DNA of 7,109 nucleotides from an uncultured Actinomycetes bacterium (GCA_903893955.1 CAITOG010000070.1:1-7109); one strand, 5' to 3'; counted from the stretch's first letter, positions 1-5,832 are shown. The notes: generated by a model from the letters alone, not told the origin. Program-made: numbers and translations.

Positions 1-876
1 CAGGCCAAAGCTCAGGCGGTTGCGGCGAAGCACTCGATCCCCACCGTCCACGCCTCCTACGACGATCTGCTCGCCGACGACAAGGTCGACGCCGTCTACA
101 ACCCGCTGCCGAACGGTCTCCACGGCCGTTGGACCCTGGCAGCCCTCGAGGCGGGCAAGCACGTGCTCTGCGAGAAGCCCTTCACCGCCAATGCCGAGGA
201 GGCTCGAGTCGTCGCCGCAGCTGCCGCGGCCAACGACCTCGTCGTCTTCGAGGCGTTCCACTACCGCTACCACCCGCTCATGGGTGCGGCGCTCGACACC
301 CTGGCCTCCGGCGAGATCGGCCAGCTCCAGCGCGTCGAGACCTCGATGTGCATCCCGCTCCCGATGCTCAACGACATCCGCTACAACCTCAGCCTGGCCG
401 GTGGGGCGACCATGGACATCGGTTGCTACGCCGTGCACCTCTGGCGGACGCTCGCGGGCATCGAGCCCACCGTCGTGTCGGCGAGCGCCAAGACGCTTCG
501 GCCAGGGATCGACCGGGCCATGTTCGCCGAGCTCACGGGACCCGACGGTATGACGGGGACCATGCGCTGTGCACTCCTCTCGGCGCGCCTGCTCAGCCTG
601 CGGGCCCGGGTCGTGGGCAGCGATGGGGAGCTCAAGCTCTTCAACCCCCTCGGCCCCCACGTGGCCCACTCGCTCAAGGTCGAGAGCCCAAGGGGCACAC
701 GGAAGGAGACCTTCTCCAAGACAACGACCTACACGTTTCAGATGGAAGCCTTCCGAGACGCCGTGGTGGAGGGTGCCCCATTCCCGACCACGCCCGAGGA
801 CGCCATCCGGACCATGGAGATCATCGACGCGATCTACGTCGCTGCCGGCCTCGGCGTCCGAGAGCCGACAGCTTGA
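1..876 (+). CDS. Gfo/Idh/MocA family NAD(P)-dependent oxidoreductase (5' partial)
   Basis: The reading frame is open from base 1, so the start lies outside the window; 291 residues are visible. The family's usual length is about 320-340, so roughly 30-50 N-terminal residues, including the GxGxxG nucleotide loop, are missing. Visible signatures are the end of the Rossmann domain, NPLPNGLH (about residues 34-41), followed by the E58-K59-P60 motif, whose lysine is the family's conserved catalytic/cofactor residue. Next come FHYRYHP (86-92) and the C-terminal alpha/beta substrate domain with GGATMDIGCYAVH (134-146), including the conserved D139 and H146. The NPLPNxLH wording resembles the dihydrodiol dehydrogenase, D-xylose dehydrogenase and glucose-fructose oxidoreductase branch, so a sugar or sugar-like alcohol substrate is likely, but the exact one cannot be read. 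The protein is cytosolic, with no signal peptide or membrane segment in the visible part. The next gene starts 53 bases later behind its own promoter-like site, so it is probably not co-transcribed by design. Confidence 0.93.
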   Translation, partial: QAKAQAVAAKHSIPTVHASYDDLLADDKVDAVYNPLPNGLHGRWTLAALEAGKHVLCEKPFTANAEEARVVAAAAAANDLVVFEAFHYRYHPLMGAALDTLASGEIGQLQRVETSMCIPLPMLNDIRYNLSLAGGATMDIGCYAVHLWRTLAGIEPTVVSASAKTLRPGIDRAMFAELTGPDGMTGTMRCALLSARLLSLRARVVGSDGELKLFNPLGPHVAHSLKVESPRGTRKETFSKTTTYTFQMEAFRDAVVEGAPFPTTPEDAIRTMEIIDAIYVAAGLGVREPTA

Positions 877-917
877 TCAAAGCTCGGCCGGTCGCCTCCA
901 CACGGACCTGTCGCCGG

Positions 918-923
918 TAGAAT
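918..923 (+). promoter_or_regulatory. Putative -10 element (TAGAAT) of a leaderless promoter
   Basis: TAGAAT matches the TANNNT consensus of actinobacterial -10 boxes and ends 6 bases before the GTG at 930. Transcription would then begin at or within a base of the start codon. No purine-rich ribosome-binding site precedes 930, which fits leaderless translation. No convincing -35 box is visible. Confidence 0.45.
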
Positions 924-929
924 ACGGGT

Positions 930-1115
930 GTGGTCGAGCCCGTCGTCAAGATACTGAGATTGAGCGACCAGGGTTCAGATCTGGCGTTCTGGCTCTCGAA
1001 GAGCCCGTCAGAGCGAGTCGCCGCCGTCGAGGTCCTCCGGCAGCAATTGATCGGAGAGTCACATGGAGATGGATCAAGACTTCAAAGAGTTTGGGCGATT
1101 ACTACTCGAGCATGA
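930..1115 (+). CDS. Small protein paired with nucleotidyltransferase; putative antitoxin or accessory partner
   Basis: This is a 61-residue acidic-to-neutral protein starting at GTG, chosen because a TAGAAT box lies 6 bases upstream. Visible features are a W-x-S-x-SP-SER core (W21 to R29), a short predicted helix AAVEVLRQQ (31-39), and a C-terminal RLQRV (50-54). From memory, small proteins with a tryptophan, a SP/TP-x-ER-x-x-A-x-E-x-LR stretch and a closing R-(I/L)-x-RV are often encoded directly upstream of nucleotidyltransferase-fold genes in diverse bacteria. The pairing, rather than any known activity, is the main evidence that this is a gene. Its last 17 codons overlap the start of the next gene in another frame, which suggests translational coupling. 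There is no signal peptide or membrane segment. Function is unknown; antitoxin or regulatory partner is an inference. A chance open frame is possible but unlikely given the motif match. Confidence 0.7.
   Translation: MVEPVVKILRLSDQGSDLAFWLSKSPSERVAAVEVLRQQLIGESHGDGSRLQRVWAITTRA
1053..1056 (+). promoter_or_regulatory. Ribosome-binding site of the nucleotidyltransferase gene
   Basis: GGAG, followed by AG, lies 6 bases before the ATG at 1063. It supports that start over the in-frame ATG at 1069, which has a poorer spacing. The site is inside the coding sequence of the 61-residue partner, so ribosomes translating the first gene pass over it. Confidence 0.6.
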
Positions 1116-1533
1116 CGTCAGGTTTCTGATCGTCGGTGGCTATGCCGTGGCGGTCCACGGAGCGCCTCGTTTCACTGGTGATCTCGACACCTGGATCTGG
1201 ATCGACGGAGCGAACGCTGAGCGGTTGCTCGCAGCACTCGAAGACTTCGGGTTCGGATCACTCCCTCTCTCGGTCGACGACCTTGTGGCACCCGACCTCG
1301 TGATCCAACTTGGTTATCCTCCGCACCGCATCGACCTGCTGACAGGGATCGATGGCATCGAGTTCGACGAGGCGTGGGAACGTCGAATCAGCGTCAGGAT
1401 CGACGAGGACGAACTGCCATTCATCTCACGGGACGATCTGATCACCAACAAGCTCGCTGCTGGCCGTCCCAAGGACCTCGCCGACGTCGCAGCCCTCGAA
1501 GAAGGTCACGATGGGGATCCATCCACACGTTGA
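1063..1533 (+). CDS. Nucleotidyltransferase-fold protein (MNT/DUF6036-like), putative toxin-antitoxin component
   Basis: A complete 156-residue soluble protein. The polymerase-beta-type nucleotidyltransferase core is visible: after a first helix, FLIVGGYAVAVHG (21-33) carries the G25-G26 motif. PRFTGDLD (35-42) provides the metal-binding pair D40 and D42, and RIDLLTG (89-95) places D91 as the likely third acidic residue. The C-terminal part contains DDLITNK (124-130) and GRPKDLADV (134-142), typical of small stand-alone members. All three acidic positions are kept, so it may be active, transferring a nucleotide to a protein or RNA target, though no substrate can be named. Relatives include AbiEii/MNT-type toxins and the DUF6036 group. 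It overlaps its 61-residue partner by 53 bases and ends 3 bases from the convergent Coq4-like gene. GC falls to 27 of 60 bases at 1061-1120, against about 44 of 60 in two neighbouring-gene stretches counted, which suggests transfer. Confidence 0.88.
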   Translation: MEMDQDFKEFGRLLLEHDVRFLIVGGYAVAVHGAPRFTGDLDTWIWIDGANAERLLAALEDFGFGSLPLSVDDLVAPDLVIQLGYPPHRIDLLTGIDGIEFDEAWERRISVRIDEDELPFISRDDLITNKLAAGRPKDLADVAALEEGHDGDPSTR

Positions 1534-1536
1534 CGG

Positions 1537-2541
1537 TCACGCCACTCCGTTGCGGAGGATCTCGAGCAGGCTCGGGTCATAGGGCGAGTCATAGGGCGCG
1601 ATCCCCACGGTCTCTCTGAGCTCATCCATCGGCTTGTCCCAGATCTCCTCCCACTCAACCCCGAGGAGTGGCGGGGTCTCTCGGCCGTGCTGCCAGGCGG
1701 CGAGCACCGTGTCCAAGAGCAGCACCGTGCCTTCGATGGGCTGGGTGAACGCCGCCTTGGTCATGACCATGGAGAGGAACATCGATGAGTACTGGTGGCC
1801 GAACTGCGCCATCTGGAAGGCACTGATGGCGATCTCGTGGAGGCCGGTCGTCTCGTAGCCGGCGACCTCGTGCCAGACGTCGTGGCACTGGAGCATGCGG
1901 GTGTTCACGTAGTCGAGCGGGGGCTGCAGGTCGCTGAGTCCGAGATCATCTCGGTCGAGGACCTCCAAGTCGAAGCCTTCGTCGACGACGAGGCTGTGGA
2001 GCCGGCCCCCGAGCGAGCCGGGCGGGCATGCGGCGATGTCGTCGAAGCGGAATCGATCGGGCAGCCCGTGGGCCGCGGCGTCGTCCACGCCTGGATAGCG
2101 ATGGGTCATCGACGCCACCCGCTCCCAGAAGGGCGGCTCGAGCAGTCCGGCGAGCGCGGCGGTGCGCACGGTGATGTCGCCGGCCTCTGTGCCGGCGTCT
2201 GGGTCGTCGACGAGCGCCCAGAGCGCCGGGAAGAAGTTGTCGGGGACCGACCCAGGGGCCACGTCCTCGACCACGATGGCCTCCGCTCGCGGGAGATGTC
2301 CTCGCCAGCCGAGGCACATGCGATCCCAGTCCTCACAGAGCCGCTCCGGCGCCACGGCGGCGACGTGGATCGCCGTCGCTGCCACCCGCGCCGCCGCTGG
2401 CACGTCACCTGCTCGCACTGCGGCGATGTCCTCGACGACGGTGTCGAAGCCACTGCCCTCGACGGCCTCGCGCTCGAAGCGCTTTCGATCCAGCTCGTGC
2501 CCGTCCATCGCTCCCCCAGGAGTCACCGCCGGTGTCGCCAC
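1537..2541 (-). CDS. Coq4 family protein
   Basis: A 334-residue soluble protein. The diagnostic Coq4 motif HDxxHx11E is intact: H220-D221-V-W-H224, then eleven residues, then E236. In Coq4 these residues hold a zinc or other divalent metal. The C-terminal signature is also present: GRETPPLLGVEWEEIW (286-301) followed by ELRETVGI (307-314). Residues 1-190 are an acidic, alanine-rich extension with no domain I recognise. Eukaryotic and proteobacterial Coq4 proteins act in ubiquinone biosynthesis; COQ4 has been linked to C1 oxidative decarboxylation of the ring. Actinobacteria normally use menaquinone, so another quinone-like or prenylated substrate is possible here. The GTG start has AGGAGG only 3 bases upstream. 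An ATG at 2508 (codon 12) is the alternative. It is a single-gene unit: convergent with the nucleotidyltransferase and divergent from the fucosidase. Confidence 0.85.
   Translation of the reverse strand: MATPAVTPGGAMDGHELDRKRFEREAVEGSGFDTVVEDIAAVRAGDVPAAARVAATAIHVAAVAPERLCEDWDRMCLGWRGHLPRAEAIVVEDVAPGSVPDNFFPALWALVDDPDAGTEAGDITVRTAALAGLLEPPFWERVASMTHRYPGVDDAAAHGLPDRFRFDDIAACPPGSLGGRLHSLVVDEGFDLEVLDRDDLGLSDLQPPLDYVNTRMLQCHDVWHEVAGYETTGLHEIAISAFQMAQFGHQYSSMFLSMVMTKAAFTQPIEGTVLLLDTVLAAWQHGRETPPLLGVEWEEIWDKPMDELRETVGIAPYDSPYDPSLLEILRNGVA
1576..1598. repeat. Tandem 12-base direct repeat inside the Coq4-like gene
   Basis: GTCATAGGGCGA (1576-1587) is followed directly by GTCATAGGGCG (1588-1598). On the minus strand it encodes the doubled Y-D motif YDSPYDPS near the C-terminus. 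It is probably a small in-frame duplication without regulatory meaning. Confidence 0.5.
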
Positions 2542-2551
2542 CCGCCTCCTC

Positions 2552-2557
2552 AGGCTA
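2552..2557 (-). promoter_or_regulatory. Putative -10 element (TAGCCT) of the Coq4-like gene
   Basis: On the minus strand TAGCCT ends 10 bases before the GTG at 2541. Transcription would begin about 2-5 bases upstream of that codon. That would leave most of the AGGAGG at 2545-2550 outside the mRNA, so either the message is nearly leaderless or this box is not the true -10. Confidence 0.35.
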
Positions 2558-2592
2558 GGTCGCTACTCAAAGCGGCGCTCGGCTGCTCGCCC

Positions 2593-2598
2593 TAGCCT
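2593..2598 (+). promoter_or_regulatory. Putative -10 element (TAGCCT) of a leaderless fucosidase promoter
   Basis: TAGCCT ends 6 bases before the ATG at 2605, the same spacing as at 918-923, and no Shine-Dalgarno sequence lies between. This supports both leaderless transcription and the choice of 2605 as the start. Confidence 0.45.
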
Positions 2599-2604
2599 GC
2601 GGTC

Positions 2605-4077
2605 ATGGCGAGCAAGCCTCCGGCCGTGAGCGAGCGCAGCGCGACCGGGGTCCCGTCGTGGTGGCGGGACGCCAAGTTGGGCATCTTCATCCACTGGACC
2701 ATCGCGTCGATCCCCGCCTTCGCTCCGCCGGTCGGGGTCTATGGGGACCTCTTGGCCTCCGACGCCCCCGATGCCTTCAAGGTCTCGCCGTACGTCGAGT
2801 GGTACGAAAACTCGCTCCGCTTCGACGACTCCCCCGCCGCGGCCTTTCACCGCGCCACCTATCCGAGCCGGTCCTACCGCTCCTTCGCCCACGACTTCGA
2901 GGCCGGGCTCGCGTCGTGGGACCCTGAGGCCTGGGCGGCGCGCTTCGCCGCCACCGGCGCTCGCTACGTTGTCCTCGTCGCCAAGCACCACGACGGCTGG
3001 TGCCTCTGGCCGACCGAGGTCACCAACCCACGCCTGCCCGGATGGCACTCGGCGCGCGACATCGTCGGCGAGCTGGCCGAGGCGGTGCGGGCGCAGGGCC
3101 TCAAGTTCGGCGTCTACTACAGCGGTGGCCTGGACTGGACCTTCTGCGATTCACCGATGGGCTCGATGGGTGGTGTCATCGCCGCCATCCCGCGTGGGGA
3201 CTACCCGGCCTATGCCCGTGCCCAGGTGCTCGAGCTGATCGAGCGCTACTCCCCCGACGTGCTCTGGAACGACATCGCCTGGCCAGAGCCCAGAGCAGCG
3301 CTGTTCTCGCTCTTCGAGCGCTACTACGAGGCCGTCCCCGACGGCGTGGTCAACGACCGGTGGATGCCCTGGAGCCCGCTCGCACTGCTGGCCCGGACTC
3401 GGGCCGGTCGGCGGCTGATCGATGCCCGGATCGCCTCGACCGCTGCCAAAGACGGCGGGCTCGTCCCGCCGAAGCCCCCTCACTTCGACGTCCGGACCCC
3501 TGAGTACACCGTCTTCGACGACGTCGAGTCGACGCCCTGGGAGTGCGTGCGAGGCATGGACCACAGCTTCGGCTACAACGCCCAGTCGACGCCGGAGGAC
3601 TTCATCTCCCACGACGAGCTGCTCCTCACCCTCACCGACATCGCGTCCAAGGGCGGCAACCTGCTGCTCAACGTCGGACCCCGCGGCATCGACGCTGCCA
3701 TCCCCGAGCTCCAGGACGAGCGGCTCGGCTGGCTCGCCGGCCACCGACCCGCCTTCGAGGAATCGCTCGTCGGGACCCGGCCCTGGGTGGTCCCCGCCGA
3801 GGAGCTCGAGGGAGGCGGGGAGGTCCGCTACACCGCCAAGGACGACACGGTGTTCCTCCACGTCTTCGATCCCGCCTCCACGATCACGCTGACCATGCTG
3901 GAGCTCACCCCCGAGGGTCGGGCGCAGCGCCTCGACGGGACACCGGTGCCGACAACCTCGAGCACGACAGGCACCACGCTCGACCTGTCTGGTCTCGTGT
4001 CTCCTGGGCGGCCTCTCGACGGACCGCTCGTGATCGCCGTGACGGGAACGAGAGGGCGACAGCGCACCCTCGGCTGA
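2605..4077 (+). CDS. Alpha-L-fucosidase, glycoside hydrolase family 29
   Basis: A 490-residue GH29 enzyme, within the usual length. It would hydrolyse terminal alpha-L-fucosyl linkages with retention. Visible conserved blocks of the catalytic barrel are WWRDAKLGIFIHW (19-31), SPYVEWY (61-67), KHHDGWCLWP (127-136), GLKFGVYYSGGLDW (165-178) and VLWND (219-223). D223 matches the nucleophile known in GH29 (D224 in the Thermotoga maritima enzyme). H30, H128 and H129 match fucose-binding histidines. The acid/base is less conserved; E300 in RTPEY or E313 in PWE are candidates, and I cannot decide. GGNLLLNVGP (350-359) closes the barrel, followed by a smaller beta domain (about 395-490). No signal peptide, Tat motif or lipobox is present, so the enzyme appears cytoplasmic and would act on imported fucosides. 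It starts behind a leaderless-type -10 box and ends 7 bases from the convergent ABC solute-binding gene. Confidence 0.93.
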   Translation: MASKPPAVSERSATGVPSWWRDAKLGIFIHWTIASIPAFAPPVGVYGDLLASDAPDAFKVSPYVEWYENSLRFDDSPAAAFHRATYPSRSYRSFAHDFEAGLASWDPEAWAARFAATGARYVVLVAKHHDGWCLWPTEVTNPRLPGWHSARDIVGELAEAVRAQGLKFGVYYSGGLDWTFCDSPMGSMGGVIAAIPRGDYPAYARAQVLELIERYSPDVLWNDIAWPEPRAALFSLFERYYEAVPDGVVNDRWMPWSPLALLARTRAGRRLIDARIASTAAKDGGLVPPKPPHFDVRTPEYTVFDDVESTPWECVRGMDHSFGYNAQSTPEDFISHDELLLTLTDIASKGGNLLLNVGPRGIDAAIPELQDERLGWLAGHRPAFEESLVGTRPWVVPAEELEGGGEVRYTAKDDTVFLHVFDPASTITLTMLELTPEGRAQRLDGTPVPTTSSTTGTTLDLSGLVSPGRPLDGPLVIAVTGTRGRQRTLG

Positions 4078-4088
4078 GCAGGGCTCAG
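4074..4088. terminator. Small inverted repeat across two convergent stop codons
   Basis: CTGAGC (4074-4079) and GCTCAG (4083-4088) form a 6-base stem with a 3-base loop. Each arm holds a stop codon, TGA of the fucosidase and TGA of the minus-strand binding-protein gene. Three of the six pairs follow automatically from facing TGA codons. There is no T-tract on either side, so it could at best be a weak bidirectional terminator. Confidence 0.25.
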
Positions 4089-5728
4089 GAGCGCCAGATC
4101 TGGGGCAGCCAGAAGAGCCCCTGGTTGTTGCCGATCAGTCGCTGGCCTCCGGGTCCCCGTGGGTTGGCCCAGTTCTGCACCGAGAGCTTCGATGCGATCG
4201 CCCAGACGGAACGGTCGATCCAGATGTAGGGCAGGTCGATCGCCAAGCGCTGATCGAGCGTGCGGTACGCCCGGACCCGGGCCGCCTGGGTCGTCGCCGC
4301 CATCCCGGCCAGCAGCGCGGCTTGGATTTTCGGGTCGTTGTTGCCAGTCGTGTTGAGCGAGATCCCCGTCGACGAGATCGTGGTCGGCGAGAACCACACG
4401 TAGTTCAGATCAGGGCTGATACCCCCAAAGTCGAGCCAGCCCATCGCCTGGTACTGGCCGCCCAGCGCGGCGGCGATCACCTGGTTCTGGTTCATCTGGA
4501 CGAGGGAGAGGTTCACCCCGACGTTCTTGAGGACCTGTTGCATGTACTCACCCTGCTGGGTGGCCTGCGGCGTGGCCGTGCCGATGCTCGTGAACGACAG
4601 CGTGTGGCCGTGCTTGACTCGGTACTGAGCCACCAGGCGCTTCGCCTCGCTCGGGTTGTACGAGGGGTAGCTCGTGCGCGAGTAGTACGGCGAGCCGGGC
4701 TGGAACAGACCGCTGGCCGGCGGAATCACCCCCTGGTTGATGATCTGCGCGTAGGCCTTGGTCGAGATCGCCGTCGCCAGGATCCGACGGGCCAGCGGGT
4801 CGTCGAACGGGGCCTTCCTGGTGTTGAGCATGAGACACCCGAGATCAGGTGCGCCGACCATCGGGCCCCGGTTGTCGACATAGGCCACCGAGCGGTTGGC
4901 GTGGAGCGACTTGATGGTCGCCGGCGAGGTCGAGATGATCATGTCGACCGTGCCCGAGGCCAGGGCCTCCTGGCGAGCCTGGTCGTCGGCGATCGGCACG
5001 AAGGTCACCTCGTCCAGGTACGGCAGCCCCGGACGCCAGTAGTGGCGGTTCGCCCGCAAGGTGAGGTGCGAGTTGACTACCCACTCGTGGAAGACGAACG
5101 GCCCGGTCCCGATCGGCGCCGCGCCTCCGTCGTTGGGCTCCTGGCTCATCGAGGGTGCGCCGACGAAGGTCACCTGCTGGGCGGCGTAGGTGGCCGGGAA
5201 GCTCACCCACGGGTGCTGCATCTCGATGGTCATCGAGTTCGGCCCGGATTGCGTCGCCCCCTTCACGAGCGGTTTGAGCGCCACCGAGATGGCGCTGGCC
5301 ATGGCGGCGTCGAAGTTGGCGAGCAGCGCCGCGCCGTCGCACGGGCTGCCGTCGTGGAACCGGAGCCCATCTCTGAGCGTCACGGTCCACTTGGTGAAGC
5401 CGTCGCTCGGCACCAGTGACTTAGCGAGATACGGCACGATGGCGCCGGTGGCGGTCACCGCCATCAATGGGTCGTAGAGGGCCCGGGCGATGATGGTCCC
5501 CGATGTGTCGAAGCGGCCCGAGAGCACGCTCAGGCTCGCCTCCTCAGCGTTGGTCCCGATGATCAGCGAGCCACCACGGCGAGGGCGACGAAATGAGATC
5601 CCGTCGCGGCCCCTGCCATTGGTGACCATGGCGCCGGCGGGCAGGTCGTCGTTGAGCGCGGTGCCGAGCGCCGCCATCGCTCCCGCTGAACCGGCCAGGA
5701 ACGACCGTCTCGAAAGTGGTCTTTGCAC
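4085..5728 (-). CDS. ABC transporter substrate-binding protein, family 5, Tat-exported
   Basis: A 547-residue extracytoplasmic solute-binding protein of the peptide/nickel/oligosaccharide type (SBP_bac_5). The N-terminus is a twin-arginine signal: S6-R7-R8-S9-F10-L11 followed by a short hydrophobic Ala/Gly stretch. No cysteine follows, so it is not a lipoprotein. The mature domain opens with GGSLIIGT (about 52-59) and has the family hallmarks LYDPLM (84-89), W114-T-V-T-L-R-D-G-L-R and FHDGSP (124-129). GTG at 5728 was chosen because GGGGGGA lies 4 bases upstream and because it gives a compact Tat n-region. An in-frame GTG at 5761 would add 11 residues and is the alternative. The ligand cannot be read; family members bind di- and oligopeptides, nickel or oligosaccharides. 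It stands alone: the fucosidase converges on its end and the aminotransferase diverges from its start, so the permease and ATPase must lie elsewhere. Confidence 0.92.
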   Translation of the reverse strand: MQRPLSRRSFLAGSAGAMAALGTALNDDLPAGAMVTNGRGRDGISFRRPRRGGSLIIGTNAEEASLSVLSGRFDTSGTIIARALYDPLMAVTATGAIVPYLAKSLVPSDGFTKWTVTLRDGLRFHDGSPCDGAALLANFDAAMASAISVALKPLVKGATQSGPNSMTIEMQHPWVSFPATYAAQQVTFVGAPSMSQEPNDGGAAPIGTGPFVFHEWVVNSHLTLRANRHYWRPGLPYLDEVTFVPIADDQARQEALASGTVDMIISTSPATIKSLHANRSVAYVDNRGPMVGAPDLGCLMLNTRKAPFDDPLARRILATAISTKAYAQIINQGVIPPASGLFQPGSPYYSRTSYPSYNPSEAKRLVAQYRVKHGHTLSFTSIGTATPQATQQGEYMQQVLKNVGVNLSLVQMNQNQVIAAALGGQYQAMGWLDFGGISPDLNYVWFSPTTISSTGISLNTTGNNDPKIQAALLAGMAATTQAARVRAYRTLDQRLAIDLPYIWIDRSVWAIASKLSVQNWANPRGPGGQRLIGNNQGLFWLPQIWRS

Positions 5729-5732
5729 CGAA

Positions 5733-5739
5733 TCCCCCC
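5733..5739 (-). promoter_or_regulatory. Ribosome-binding site deciding the binding-protein start
   Basis: GGGGGGA on the minus strand lies 4 bases before the GTG at 5728. No comparable purine run precedes the GTG at 5761. It is a G-rich, imperfect match to the anti-Shine-Dalgarno sequence. Confidence 0.4.
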
Positions 5740-5803
5740 GTCCTCGGTGGCCCGTGGGCACTGGCGCGTGTCTAGCACCTCGACCCTGCCTGCGCTCGGG
5801 CGG

Positions 5804-5811
5804 CCACGTGG
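5804..5811. promoter_or_regulatory. CCACGTGG palindrome upstream of the aminotransferase
   Basis: A perfect 8-base palindrome ends 8 bases before the putative -10 box at 5820-5825, between the expected -35 and -10 positions. A position like this would suit a repressor site shared by the divergent genes. No regulator gene is nearby and an 8-base palindrome of this composition can occur by chance. Confidence 0.2.
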
Positions 5812-5819
5812 TTCGTGGC

Positions 5820-5825
5820 TACCAT
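5820..5825 (+). promoter_or_regulatory. Putative -10 element (TACCAT) of a leaderless aminotransferase promoter
   Basis: TACCAT matches TANNNT and ends 7 bases before the ATG at 5833. No Shine-Dalgarno sequence lies between them. The layout matches those at 918 and 2593. Confidence 0.4.
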
Positions 5826-5832
5826 TCGACCC

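Larger units (their letters stand above)
2551..2599. promoter_or_regulatory. Inverted repeat in the divergent Coq4-like/fucosidase promoter region
   Basis: CAGGCTAGG (2551-2559) and CCTAGCCTG (2591-2599) are perfect 9-base inverted copies separated by 31 bases, within the 63-base gap between the divergent genes. Each arm contains TAGCCT, a TANNNT -10 match, reading outward toward its own gene. The -35 regions of both promoters would fall within the shared 31-base centre. The repeat may therefore be two mirrored promoters, an operator for a dimeric regulator, or both. Confidence 0.5.

Noticed and set aside
871..883. GCTT-GATCA-AAGC small stem-loop at the end of the oxidoreductase gene as a terminator
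   Set aside because: A 4-base stem with no T-tract is too weak; it partly reflects the TTGATCAA palindrome around the stop codon.
129..920. Open frame of 263 codons overlapping the Gfo/Idh/MocA gene in another + frame
   Set aside because: Arg/Pro/His-rich out-of-frame shadow; the frame through base 1 has EKP and GGATMDIGCY motifs.
930..1533. Classification as a HepT/MntA or AbiE pair
   Set aside because: The small partner is too short for HepT (no RX4-6H motif), lies upstream and lacks the winged-helix of AbiEi; only the nucleotidyltransferase fold is shared.
1795..2595. Long open frame (266 codons) on the + strand opposite the Coq4-like gene
   Set aside because: The translation has no recognisable motif and is rich in Arg, Val and Glu as expected for an antisense shadow of a GC-rich gene, while the minus strand shows the exact HDxxHx11E motif.
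4322..5419. Open frame of 365 codons on the + strand opposite the substrate-binding protein gene
   Set aside because: Arg/Val-rich low-complexity antisense shadow; the minus strand has a clear Tat signal and family 5 binding-protein motifs.
5729..5761. N-terminal extension of the substrate-binding protein from GTG at 5761
   Set aside because: It would put 11 extra residues before the Tat n-region and has no ribosome-binding site, whereas GTG 5728 has GGGGGGA upstream. Kept only as an alternative start.
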